The notes under the pieces were generated by a model that worked only from the letters and a program-made list of their open reading frames with translations, was not told the origin of the DNA and did not search any database. A stretch of DNA of 64,000 bases from Rhyacichthys aspro. Taxonomy: Eukaryota; Chordata; Actinopteri; Gobiiformes; Rhyacichthyidae. Positions 34,662 through 43,054 of the stretch are shown here, in pieces. The position numbers and the translations under genes were made by a program. Positions within the stretch are counted from its first letter, which is position 1. Every line of letters starts with the position of its first letter. Location: assembly GCA_036850595.1 (NCBI GenBank), contig CM072153.1:12046169-12110168 (forward strand). Reading direction: 5' to 3'.

Positions 34662-34898
34662 AATGTCAATCTGTGTACAGAGCCATTACAAAGCTAAATG
34701 TTAATGAGCAGGTAATGTTTGAGGTCACTTTCTGCTCAGAAAAGCCCCAGAAAGTCAAGACCAAGATGTTTCTACAAGTGAAAGACAACCAGTACAACAA
34801 CACCACTATATCTGTGACTGGAGAGGCTTTCCAGGGAATAGTCTCTTTGGACAACATCAGAAGGCCATTGCAGAAAATAGATGAAATTTTTGAGGATG
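34662..34898 (+). pseudogene. hydin: hydin exon remnant, intact (VTFCSEKPQ)
   Basis: 79 open codons: LNVNEQVMFEVTFCSEKPQK, VKDNQYNNTTISVTGEAFQG and SLDNIRRPLQKIDEIFED, matching human VINNQYEETSIHMVGEGYEDD and LDNIHG. Acceptor TTCTACAG and donor GTCAGT. Confidence 0.93.
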
Positions 34899-34990
34899 GT
34901 CAGTAACTAAAGTAGATTGAAAAGTCCCAAGTGATTTTGTTCAGACACATGAAATACAAAAGTTTCTTTACTTTTCTTATTCCCCTGCAG

Positions 34991-35127
34991 AAAATTATGA
35001 AGTTCTGGATTTTGGTGACTGTCACACAGAAGTACAATCCCAAGAAGGTTTTACCATGATCAACCACAGCAAAGATAAAGTGCTGAGGTTTGAATGGCCT
35101 CCTGCTGGACTTCAAATCAGCTTACAG
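34991..35127 (+). pseudogene. hydin: hydin exon remnant, intact (LDFGDCHTEVQSQEGF)
   Basis: NYEVLDFGDCHTEVQSQEGF, TMINHSKDKVLRFEWPPAG and LQISLQ, matching human IQFGDCHIGHSYNASFTVTN and LIRFEWP. Acceptor CCCTGCAG, donor GTAAAT. Confidence 0.93.
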
Positions 35128-35250
35128 GTAAATCAAAACCAAACACCAAGGAACCATATCTGAGAATTGCTGCCACTATTATCTAACAACAACATTATAG
35201 AAATTAATAAATACAAAAAAAAAAAGTAAAACAACTCTGTTTCCTTCCAG

Positions 35251-35469
35251 GTTGGTCACCTTCATGCAGGTGGCTCTAAAGAGGTGACGGTCACTTTCTG
35301 CTCCAGTCAGCCCATTAGCTGGAAGCCAATGGAATGCAAAGTGTCTCAGGTGGTCTTCTGGGAAACAGAGATTGTGGCAGATTGGGATGACTGCCAAAAG
35401 ACAGTTCACTGACAGAGTGTCGATAGATCTACTACTGCTGTAACACCGCGACAACCTGTGAACAATAAG
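35251..35469 (+). pseudogene. hydin: hydin exon remnant, Trp to TGA
   Basis: VGHLHAGGSKEVTVTFCSSQ, then VADWDDCQKTVH and TGA at 35410-35412 exactly where human has the Trp of WDDRMHTVKW. The frame goes on to NNK at donor GTGTGA. Confidence 0.93.
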
Positions 35470-35545
35470 GTGTGAGCTGTTAGCATTCACATTCACAACA
35501 GTAACTTGACATGAATAACTTTAAAATGATCTTTTTTTAATACAG

Positions 35546-35677
35546 GTGATTAAAAACAGATCCTACTGCTCAGTGTGTGATGCCTTACACTTACGTTTGT
35601 GACTATGCCAAGTTTATTTGCAGCACTGATACTATTAACTTCAAAGACACTATGCTTTACCAAACCAGGCTCCAACA
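35546..35677 (+). pseudogene. hydin: hydin exon remnant with 1-nt insertion
   Basis: VIK, then one extra A in an A-run near 35553, then TDPTAQCVMPYTYVCDYAKF, ICSTDTINFKDTMLYQTRL. Human reads KVIETDPEPA and VRFKETLVYQTRV. Donor GTAAGT. Confidence 0.9.
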
Positions 35678-36008
35678 GTAAGTCAGACACTTTCAAATGA
35701 AATAAAATTTTGTTCACGTTGTAACCCTAATAATTTAAAAAAAAATCTATCCAATCAATTTCTAGAGAGCGGATACTTAATGACGGAAATTAATTTAAGC
35801 AGCATGGACCATGACTGAACAGGTTAATTAGCATTAGCCTTTTCATTTCCATTTTAATTTAATCAGAATTAATTTTGGCTGTTTTGCTGAATTAAAAATC
35901 TTCCCAGTGAATTAAATTGATCTGTTTAGTTCAGATCCAAAAAGGTGATGATAAAATGTTGACAGAGTATGTGTTGCATCACAGATGATGCTTTCACCTC
36001 TCGGCCAG

Positions 36009-36190
36009 GCTCAAGGTCATCAGAGGCTATGACTCAGGCCCCACCTTCCAGTTCACTGGCTACAGTTGTGTCACGTCAGAAAACAAACCCAGGAGCCAAG
36101 TGTTGGGACCATTGAGCCCCGAGCGATGCAAGAATTTTACATTTGCTTTTCTCCTTTGGAAGTTGCTTAGTTTGAGGGAATTATCTGCAG
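36009..36190 (+). pseudogene. hydin: hydin exon remnant, frameshift and TAG
   Basis: LKVIRGYDSGPTFQFTGY through SPERCKNFTFAF in one frame, then an indel near 36147 to FSPLEVA, TAG at 36168-36170, FEGIIC. Human has KFKVKFSPLDIGDFESNLFC. Acceptor GGCCAG, donor GTAATA. Confidence 0.85.
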
Positions 36191-36364
36191 GTAATAACAG
36201 TCCAGCATGAAAAAATAGTTACTAGATTTTAGGGCAGTGGCAGCCTTTACTTTAGGGATTGCTTTCATTTTATTTCCTTGTACTTTAAGCTTGTCAGTGC
36301 ATAAATGTGATTTGTTTGACTGTGTAAATAAAAGATAAAGTTTTATCTAATTCTTTTTGTCCAG

Positions 36365-36463
36365 TATCCCTAACTTACAGAAATATCTCAGTGCGTGGTT
36401 GCAGTCATTCACCTCTCGACTATCTTGACAAAGTTCTTATTGACTTCAGGGATTTGCTTGTCG
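36365..36463 (+). pseudogene. hydin: hydin exon remnant (PLDYLDKVLIDFRDLLVG)
   Basis: SLTYRNISVRGCSHSPLDYL then DKVLIDFRDLLV, matching human DPLISLDKSHLNFSSLLIG. The exons encoding the human stretch between the RSTLPICHF and NITVPFLLV segments are missing. Confidence 0.82.
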
Positions 36464-36574
36464 GTATGTATTGAACATATTTGAATGTGCATAATTACAT
36501 ACAATGGAGACCTGCATATTATACAGTCATCCTTATATTGCGTTAGTTAATTCTAGATGTGCTTACACTCACAG

Positions 36575-36707
36575 GCCACAAAGCAGAGCTACCAGCCAAT
36601 CTAGTAAATGGAGAGAAGAGCCCAGTCCTGCAGCCATCTCTTCTGTGTGAGGATGAGCCGTCAAGTGTGGTTGATGGGCCCATGACTGGCTTGGTGGGAC
36701 CAAAAAA
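36575..36707 (+). pseudogene. hydin: hydin exon remnant (GHKAELPANLVNGEKSPV)
   Basis: GHKAELPANLVNGEKSPVLQ, PSLLCEDEPSSVVDGPMTG and LVGPKK, corresponding to human GREARETVQIINKEEQGFDF and LLVCPMEGWIPP. It runs into TGA without a clear donor. Confidence 0.78.
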
Positions 36708-36816
36708 ATGTAAATGATATTTTAACAAATATTAAATTATTCCAAAATACCACACACATAAGTGTTTACATGATTTATACATCTTGCTCTAACAGCATGA
36801 TACATATGTATTTTAG

Positions 36817-37046
36817 TAATATAACTGATGGTAAACTGATGCTAACTGTGGATTTTGTATTTATGCTAAATCAGCAAGGCTCTGTGAACTTCAGAGTATT
36901 TCTCAAGGTGAACAGGATGCTAGAGCCACTTGCACTAACTGTTAAGGCGGAGTGTTTTAGAAATGAGCACAGTTTAAGTTGAAAAGCCAAGTGTGGGGTT
37001 TAAAGAGCTCAAGCCTCACCACTTTGACAGCCTAGACTTTGAAACA
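36817..37046 (+). pseudogene. hydin: hydin exon remnant with frameshift (GFKELKPHHFDSLDF)
   Basis: LMLTVDFVFMLNQQGSVNFR, VFLKVNRMLEPLALTVKAEC and FRNEHSL, then one extra base near 36977 (TGA at 36980 in the old frame). The new frame reads VEKPSVGFKELKPHHFDSLD and FET at donor GTTAGA. Human has GDVNFNLICNVKKKVHPVTL and NVKAEGY. Confidence 0.88.
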
Positions 37047-37125
37047 GTTAGAAAACTGCATCACCAGCAAAAGAAATCAAACTTAAAGTTGGTGCTAAAT
37101 GTTTTCTCTGTGTTCATCATTTTAG

Positions 37126-37380
37126 GTGGGGATTTCAGAGCAAAACCGTTTTTTGGTTTTCAACCTAGCAAAATGTGACCTGGACATTACCTTTGACACA
37201 GCAGGTCCCAGTAACCTGCTGCAGGACTTAATGGCTGAGCCAAAAGATGCCACTGTCGAGGTCGGAAAGCAGCTGTAATTATCTCTTTCTTTTGCCCTCT
37301 AAGCGTTTTCAACCTTCAAGAAATCAGGATGAGTATCAAGGTGAGCCCTAAAGTGCCAAGACCTGTGTGGCTCTTAAACA
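37126..37380 (+). pseudogene. hydin: hydin exon remnant, TAA and frameshift
   Basis: VGISEQNRFLVFNLAKCDLD, then FDTAGPSNLLQDLMAEPKDA and EVGKQL with TAA at 37276-37278, LSLSFAL, then a shift near 37300 to FNLQEIRMSIKVSPKVPRPV. It matches human LNECVQCEFNFINTGKF and VDVGQSVHATLSFQPL. Confidence 0.88.
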
Positions 37381-37511
37381 GCACAGTAAACACTTACAGC
37401 ATCATCATTTACAGCATGTGGTGAAATAATCCCATTTTCTATGTGCTCATGTGGTGCTATATTGAATCCTGACAGGTAAAGCATGGACCTACCTTTATAT
37501 TGTATATTAAA

Positions 37512-37626
37512 AGTCTTGAGTTTTTCTTCACTAACTACAACTTTGTAAAGAGCTTTGTGCACAGCCCTGGCAGAGTGGCCCCGCACAGACCCCAGTGATT
37601 AAGAATAAAGGCAAAAGACACATCAG
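37512..37626 (+). pseudogene. hydin: hydin exon remnant with frameshift (NYNFVKSFVHSPG)
   Basis: LEFFFTNYNFVKSFVHSPGR then, after a shift near 37595, IKNKGKRHI to donor GTAAGT. Human has IHFSFTSYNFGTCFIYQAGM and VVTNKEETP. The 5' border is approximate. Confidence 0.8.
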
Positions 37627-37722
37627 GTAAGTCAAATAAGGTAAGGTTAATAAAGGTAAATAAAAATATAAACTACTGTGCTACTTCTATTCTATTCTAT
37701 TCTGTCTGTTTACCATGTCCAG

Positions 37723-37896
37723 TGTCAGTTTAAAAACACATCTTACCTCCAGATTAGTTTCCAAACCAGTATCCTGGGTCCTGCTGCAGACTTGAAAGTT
37801 CCCATCTCATTTTATCCCCAAGAGGCATCTCGCTACAAGAAAAGCTGAACTTCATCCTAAATAGTTCACATTCTTGGGCAGGGCACTGAGCTAAAG
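37723..37896 (+). pseudogene. hydin: hydin exon remnant with two frameshifts
   Basis: CQFKNTSYLQISFQTSILGP, AADLKVPISFYPQEASR in one frame. A base is lost near 37835, giving QEKLNFILNS, and the first frame returns as HILGQGTELK before donor GTATGA. Human has EIPITFYPRESINYQE and EIKGKGTKMK. Confidence 0.88.
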
Positions 37897-38412
37897 GTAT
37901 GAACATTCAATGTAGAAAATTTTACCTGAAAGCAGAGCAATTTGCAAACGCCTTTGTGCATGAGTATGGGGATATGCAAAAATATGTGGATTTGTGATGT
38001 GTTGCTTTGAAGAATTTGCATTTCGATGTTTGTAATAAAAAAACAAACCCAAATGGGATAGGGTGTAAACAAATAGTTAGGCTGGGGTTTTTAATAAGCT
38101 TTTCCATTTACCTAACAGCTCTCCCATGTCTTCTCTTGTGGCCCCTTCTGCATCAGTCTAACTCCATCCTACACATAGCCCCACTGAAACAACACCAGAT
38201 GCACATGCCCCCAAATATTTAAAGAAAAACCAACCTGGGTTCACTGACACTGGGACAAAAGGTGAAAAAACATGTCATTCTGGTCAACCGTAGCCATGTC
38301 AGCTTTCCTTTTCACTGCTGCTCAACTCAAACACTTCACTGGACCCTATGGTTGTGAGTGCATTCACAGTAATAACAACTTTCCACATTACAACAGCTCT
38401 CTCTGTCTGCAG

Positions 38413-38610
38413 GTTCTGTCACTGACTCCAAACTGGACAGCTAAACCTGAGAGCTGGCAAGTCATGTCACCGTTGAGATCCGGTTTTCTCCCCGTCAACA
38501 TGCAGCTAAGTTTACTGTTGAACTGCAGGCTGAGATAATAGGCTTGTTACACCCCCTGCTGACCATCACAGGCTGCTGCCACGGAGGCTTTGCCCTAAAA
38601 CAACGTCTTT
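38413..38610 (+). pseudogene. hydin: hydin exon remnant (EIRFSPRQHAAKFTVEL)
   Basis: Starts SLTPN after CTGTCTGCAG, then disrupted in the stretch up to about 38468. One frame then reads HVTVEIRFSPRQHAAKFTVE, LQAEIIGLLHPLLTITGCCH and GGFAL, matching human VIFAPKKRVPPFSEEVFMEC and LLRPLFLLSGCC. The next family exons (LMLNTGDVGARFKWD) are lost. Confidence 0.88.
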
Positions 38611-39216
38611 AACACTAATTAACACATGGTGCGCAAACTCTGTCTGCTGCTTCTGTTTTGTCATTGTGTGTTACTAAGCTATCAATATATTTTATTTAAT
38701 GCATTTTTTAAAATCTTTTCCGATGATATTAACAGTGTGTCTTATATCTGCTTCTAAGAGTCTGCATGTTTTAACCATGTTATTGCTGCTGCTTTATACT
38801 TCTCCGCCTTCTCTGTAAAGGCTGCCTGTGCCACTTTATTACTTTGTATTAACCATTTTTTTCTCAGTTGTAACTAATGGCTCTTACTCACTTGATTGTA
38901 TTTCTGCTCCTGCTATTTAGACCAGCCAATCTGATGTTTGTAATTCTATTGTTATATGTTTAAATGTTTTATTTTTCCGAGGATGCCTTCTGTACATCTG
39001 GCCAAGGACTACAGATGAAAACTAGCCTATTTGCTAACTCTGGTGTAACATGTGGTCTATTATTTTAGTTTCGTTCTGTCTGTTCTATTATTCTACCACT
39101 CTTTTTATCATAAGCTCTTAACTGTGAACTTTTTTTGTACCACTTTGACATTTTTGAGAGAAAGCTACTTCATGTTGCCTAATGAATAATTCATCTCTCC
39201 TGCTTCCTGTCTCCAG
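38611..39216 (+). other. Insertion-like stretch in hydin
   Basis: No hydin exon is recognised here although about 120 family residues are expected. The stretch is T-rich and carries a retroelement-tail-like motif at 38981-39050. Confidence 0.45.
38981..39050 (+). mobile_element. LINE-like 3' tail motif
   Basis: The string around CATCTGGCCAAGGACTACAG, ATGAAAACTAGCC and GCTAACTCTGGTG resembles the 3' tail of a fish non-LTR retroelement as I remember it (GGCCAGGGACTACAGATG, AAAATTAGC, GGCTAA-TCTGG). No reverse transcriptase is present, so at most a 5'-truncated copy. Recalled from memory, not searched. Confidence 0.4.
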
Positions 39217-39426
39217 GTGGTGAATTTTGTTTGCCCAGTACGTGGCTCTCACTCTCAAACGCTGTCTGTGCTGAACTCAACAAACCAGCGTTGAACCGTC
39301 AGACCTGTGATTGAGGGAGAGCAGTGGACAGGTGCACCCGCCATAGTGCTTGAACCCCTCCAGAATAAAACATTTGAGGTCATGTACCACCCACTTACCA
39401 TGACCACAGAGGGAAACAAACACCTG
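39217..39426 (+). pseudogene. hydin: hydin exon remnant, Trp to TGA (VVNFVCPVRGSHSQT)
   Basis: VVNFVCPVRGSHSQTLSVLN, STNQR, TGA at 39292-39294, TVRPVIEGEQWTGAPAIV, LEPLQNKTFEVMYHPLTM. Human has VVNFTCQVRSKHTQTILLSN, TNQTWNLHPIFEGEHWEGP. Acceptor GTCTCCAG, donor GTACAC. Confidence 0.94.
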
Positions 39427-39538
39427 GTACACAGCTATCTTTTGAGGGTTTATTAGTGTGCGACCTGTTTGTGCCGTGAAGACTGTAAACATACTAAGAA
39501 TGACAAAACACACTTATTTCCTGCCTGTGTTTCTCTAG

Positions 39539-39692
39539 GGATCTGTTTTTCTCTCCTTTCCAGATGAGACGGGCATGTTCTACTCCCTGCAGGGAACAGC
39601 TGAGGCTCCTAAGGCTGAGGACACTCTTGTACACGAGCTGCCTGCCAAGACTCAGTACACAGAGCACACTTCTAAAACACACTTCTAGAGAC
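39539..39692 (+). pseudogene. hydin: hydin exon remnant (FPDETGMFYSLQGTAEAPK), TAG
   Basis: GSVFLSFPDETGMFYSLQGT, AEAPKAEDTLVHELPAKTQY and THF with TAG at 39686-39688, then donor GTAAGA. Human has FFPLPDGTGWLYALHGTSEL and VPCKTPYTE. Confidence 0.92.
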
Positions 39693-40260
39693 GTAAGAAT
39701 AATTAAAAAATAGAATAAACATTTGGGTTATTTGCATTTATCATTCACTAATTGGCTTAGATTGATAGCAGAGTACTCTTCTACAAAGTACTCAGTAGAA
39801 GAAGGGCCCACCAGTGCGTAAAAAGTAAAGGTTCGGTTAAATGTAAATCTTTGTTATAAGAAATTCAGACAATGTCCAACAACAGAAGAGAAGTTTTTGC
39901 TCAAAACAAAACAACGTGACAACAGTAATTTGTGCTGGTAAAAAGTGAACATGTCATTGAATATGTACAATTCCAACCTCTTTGGAGTCCTATTAAAACC
40001 CTCAATTACTTCCATTTGGATTTTTTTTAAAATTTCAGATTATTTGTCGCAGGAAGAGGGCTGCATCAGAGCACCACTTAATCTAGTGGTACAAAGTAAT
40101 CTTACATGACGGCCTGATGACGATGGCCTTCCAAATTTTAGGACAACATATCTACAGCCTAACATTTTTAACATCAAAATATTACATAAAGCTCTCTTCA
40201 TTACAGACATCATGGCAGATGCATGGGTGATAATACGGTTCTGATTTGTCCTTTGCTCAG

Positions 40261-40397
40261 GTTCCGTGTTGATCTCCTTTAAGCCTGATACTACATTGAC
40301 CCTTAGTTGTCTGGAGTACATTGATGTTCCTGCATTGAGCAAAAGAGACTTCAAACTGTCTTTCTTTACATTCAAACAAGGGCAGTACAACACCAAG
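40261..40397 (+). pseudogene. hydin: hydin exon remnant with frameshift (LEYIDVPALSKRDFKL)
   Basis: FRVDLL, an indel near 40276, then SFKPDTTLTLSCLEYIDVPA and LSKRDFKLSFFTFKQGQYNT. Human has RFRVIVEILKPEKPDLSITM and GLDYIDVLSGSKKDYKLNFF. Acceptor TTTGCTCAG, donor GTTTGA. Confidence 0.93.
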
Positions 40398-40486
40398 GTT
40401 TGATTGCTTTTTGTTCATTACTCTAAGCCCTCTGATTCCTCTCTAAGGTCATACCGTGTTCCTGGTATTCCCATTTTCTTCATCAG

Positions 40487-41034
40487 GTGACATTTCGTAA
40501 TGAATCATCCGGGGAATATTTGTTCTACCTTATTACCTTCAAGGCTACATCTTCTCCAGTTTTGTCCACCATAGAGCTGGTACCTACTGTCCGCCGAGCA
40601 GTCTCAGCCACAGTGCAGGTGGAGAACCCTTTGACCGCAAATGTCTGCCTCAATACAGAGTGAAAATCCTGTGACATCAGTGCCCCACTCCGGCACACTG
40701 TCCCAGGCCCTTCTAATGTGAAGAATTACTATAGTACCAGCCCCTTTATTCCAACACTAGTTTGTAATCTTGAAGTCTTTTACGAATTTAAATTCTGTGT
40801 GTCTTTCAAGGATACGCTAAGCTTCGAGGACCTGCCCTGCATGCTAGCACGTCAACAGCACAGTTAACTCTAAGCAGTAATGAATTGGGAAATTTTCACT
40901 ATGATCTGCCTCTTTGAGCTCTGCCTCCAACTACGGAGAAAATCATCCACTTCACTGCTCCTCTGGGCACCAGTCAGTCATTGTTCACTAACCTCCTCTA
41001 ACCTTCTCACTCCAGGACTGAGTATTCTCTCAAG
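40487..41034 (+). pseudogene. hydin: hydin exon remnants, several stops
   Basis: VTFRNESSGEYLFYLITFKA, IELVPTVRRAVSATVQVENP, LTANVCLNTE, TGA at 40661-40663, KSCDISAPLRHTVPGPS. About 90 unmatched bases follow (insertion or intron), then TLSFEDLP, a shift, STAQLTLSSNELGNFHYDL, TGA at 40915-40917, ALPPTTEKIIHFTAPLGTSQ, TAA at 40999-41001, SRTEYSLK. The order matches human from VIFRNEVTNEFLYYNV to QRTEYY. Confidence 0.93.
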
Positions 41035-41167
41035 GTGAGGAAAAGTCAGTCACACACAATGATGACTAAAGCAGGAAGAGTCAGCCCAGCTTGTTTTGTT
41101 ACAGTATCTTGAATAAGTGATATGCTGGAGTGTGCTTAGATTAAGTGTATTATGCTCTTTTCCACAG

Positions 41168-41430
41168 ACTGATTGCCCAGATTTCATGGTGGACAAAAGT
41201 GTGAGTGTTGTGGCAGGGTTCCAGGTGGGATCAGAGGCCATTGTGGAGGTTTGTTTTGAGCCATCAGCTGGGGGGCCCTTCATTCAGCGCTTGGTGGTGA
41301 ATACATCTTTCCACTGCATGGAATCTGTCAGCTTCCCAAACCACAAGGCTCATTCAGCATCGTTGTTGGTGTTGTTGTCCCTATCTCTGTTAAGAATATA
41401 TTTCTGCAAAATACTTCTTTTTCTTATCAG
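41168..41430 (+). pseudogene. hydin: hydin exon remnant with frameshift (TDCPDFMVDKSV)
   Basis: TDCPDFMVDKSVSVVAGFQV, GSEAIVEVCFEPSAGGPF, then near 41325 the matching frame changes to LPKPQGSFSIVVGVVVPISV and KNIFLQNTSFSYQ. Human has TDCTDFHAEKLI, ASVEVLFEPSHLG, LPPKPQGPFSIRAGYSIIIP and KNVFYHMVTFSF. Confidence 0.93.
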
Positions 41431-41573
41431 GTATGAAAGTGAATCTTAAAAGATCATAATTGTTTAGATTTGTTGTTTTATGTTGATTTTCTTTAGTCTC
41501 ATGACAGTGAGAATTGATTTTTCTTTATATTTGTTCAGTATATGTTTCTTAAAACATATTTCTCCATTCCCAG

Positions 41574-41741
41574 GTGGACAGCCCATCATTTAGAGTCAAA
41601 GGAGTTAAGACTGTAAACTCCAAAAGGACGCAGCACATCCTGGTGTTTTTTGTAGTCCCTCCAGGAGGCAGTCAAGAACCTTGGTTTTGCGATCTGACCA
41701 TCTCCAGCGAGCCCTGTTCATGGGTCTTCTATCTGAAGTGA
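41574..41741 (+). pseudogene. hydin: hydin terminal exon remnant (WVFYLK stop)
   Basis: 56 open codons ending in TGA at 41739-41741: VDSPSFRVKGVKTVNSKRTQ, ILVFFVVPPGGSQEPW and SEPCSWVFYLK. Human ends IVDNPAFTIRAGESVRPKKI and IKWVYYLKGITP. This places the 3' end of the old coding region. Confidence 0.93.
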
Positions 41742-42705
41742 TGCCAGCCTTCTTCATAGTGATTTTTACATACAATTCAGACATAGAATATATAGACCTA
41801 ATGTGCAAAAGTTCCTTTATTATAAGAAAATACATAAACAAATCTTTACATTTATTGTATTCCTGTACTTTCAATGCCAAAGATATAAGCTACAGTAGCT
41901 ATGTCTGTATTTATGTGTTTAGTTTGTTGTCAAAAATGCACCTTTAAATGGTTAAATATTCAGAGATTGAATCAGCACTGGCCCGTTCATCTGCTCAGTG
42001 TTGTTAAATATCCACAAGGGGGCAGCCATGTCTAGTTTTGCTGAAGCCCTCCCTTGTGCTTACAGTTTATATACTGAGTTTTTTACCATTTGATTATGCT
42101 GATACACTACAGTGTAGAGTGTATTAGTTCATACGACCTGCTGTGCTGCTGGACACATGACAGTGGAAAGGGCAGGTTCCAGGGAGAAGCTTATTACCAA
42201 AGGTTACATGTCTGTCTATTACACACACAAGTCTAATGAGCAGTTTGACTGACAGTTCAGGACAATCTCTGGCCCCAAAATCCTTTGATGTCCACATGAC
42301 ACACGCCCCAAGAGATTTCATCACTCACCTGTCTGTCTACCTGCTGTCAGCTGTGTCTGATACAGCTCACTTTAGTTCCTGTCATTATAATGTTACAGCT
42401 GTCAGTTCAACTCAAAACACTGAGGACAAGAGTCCTTTAGGTATTTAGTAGAAGACTAAGATAGACTAATAGGCATATAAGACGAGCAGGCCTATCATAA
42501 GAAGGCATTACTTCTGTATTAAAGCCTGGTTAAGAGGACAAAGTTGTTTTTAAGTTATAAAACATCTAAAATATTAATTCTTGTTCTGATATAGTGGTCG
42601 TTTTCTACACTGGGAGGAAAAAGAAGCCGGTGGGTGTGTTTTGGGGTTGGGGTTGTGATGTAAGAAGGAGGCAGGGGCTTCTCTCTCTCCCCCATAGAGC
42701 GCAGC
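41742..42705. other. hydin-necab2 intergenic region
   Basis: About 1 kb of AT-rich DNA with no exon recognised. It becomes GC-richer from about 42.6 kb, where the necab2 promoter and 5' UTR should lie. Confidence 0.55.
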
Positions 42706-42735
42706 ATGAGCGCTCCGCGGCAAAAGGATGTGTGA
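42706..42735 (+). promoter_or_regulatory. Nine-codon upstream ORF overlapping the necab2 start
   Basis: ATG at 42706 opens MSAPRQKDV and ends with TGA at 42733-42735, so it overlaps the necab2 ATG (42728-42730) in another frame. Ribosomes starting at the first ATG would pass the real start before terminating, which would lower NECAB2 output if the transcript begins upstream. Confidence 0.5.
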
Positions 42736-43054
42736 GCAGGCAGCGCGTTACTGTAGGGACGGAGTCCACAAACTGCTTAACAAAGAACAAGCCAAACTTC
42801 GCGCTCAGGAAAGCCGCGACCAGCCCAAGCCCGTAGCCGGTCAGGACAGCGAGTCCGCAACGGCAGCGCAGTCCGGAAACAGCGGCGCTCAGCCCGGTGG
42901 AATCGACGGGCTCGTCCGCTGGATAGTCACAAAAATGAGCGACAACAAGAACGCCCCCAGCCGGGAGTACGCCGCCAGTAAGGAGGAGGTGGCCGTGGCC
43001 CAGGAGCAATTCTTCGCCCCGGAACCGCGGAAAGGCATCTCGGTGATTTTAGAT
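42728..43054 (+). CDS. necab2: necab2 exon 1 (N-terminal EF-hand calcium-binding protein 2)
   Basis: NECAB2 is a neuronal cytosolic calcium-binding protein with an N-terminal EF-hand region and a C-terminal ABM domain; it is reported to bind adenosine A2A and mGlu5 receptors. This exon encodes 109 residues starting MCEQAARYCRDGVHKLL (human MCERAARLCRAGAHRLL), then a polar linker, GGIDGLVRWIVTKM (human GGLLRWVGARM), and ends GISVILD at donor GTAAGT. The linker is longer than in human. The exon is CpG-rich. The start is fixed by the match at residue 1. The second exon follows 4.2 kb downstream in the right phase. Confidence 0.88.

Larger units (their letters stand above)
10403..41741 (+). pseudogene. 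hydin: hydin remnant, decayed central-pair ciliary gene
   Basis: HYDIN is a very large (about 5,000 residues in mammals) protein of ASH/MSP-like beta-sandwich repeats, located on the C2 projection of the central pair in motile cilia. Here more than 30 exon-sized pieces line up with it in order, from the first coding exon to the terminal WVFYLK exon, mostly with AG and GT borders. In-frame stops were read near 24017, 27025, 31674, 31923, 33488, 34238, 34511, 35410, 36168, 37276, 39292, 39686, 40661, 40915 and 40999. Frameshifts were read near 19856, 22505, 26327, 32755, 35553, 36147, 36977, 37300, 37595, 37835, 40276, 40840 and 41325. Large exon blocks are absent. Introns are kept, so this is an in-place or segmentally duplicated gene and not a retrocopy. 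Whether a functional copy exists elsewhere cannot be seen here. Confidence 0.93.

Noticed and set aside
37046..37126. Open codons continuing from the hydin exon into RKLHHQQKKSNLK
   Set aside because: The family alignment continues from DSLDFET directly to VGISEQNRF, so this stretch is the intron.
10403..41741. Idea that the hydin lesions are sequencing errors or stop-codon readthrough
   Set aside because: Stops of all three types, many by substitution, plus missing exon blocks, while neighbouring pnp is flawless over six exons.
42605..43009. 134-codon minus-strand open frame
   Set aside because: Shadow of necab2 exon 1, whose plus-strand product matches NECAB2 from residue 1.
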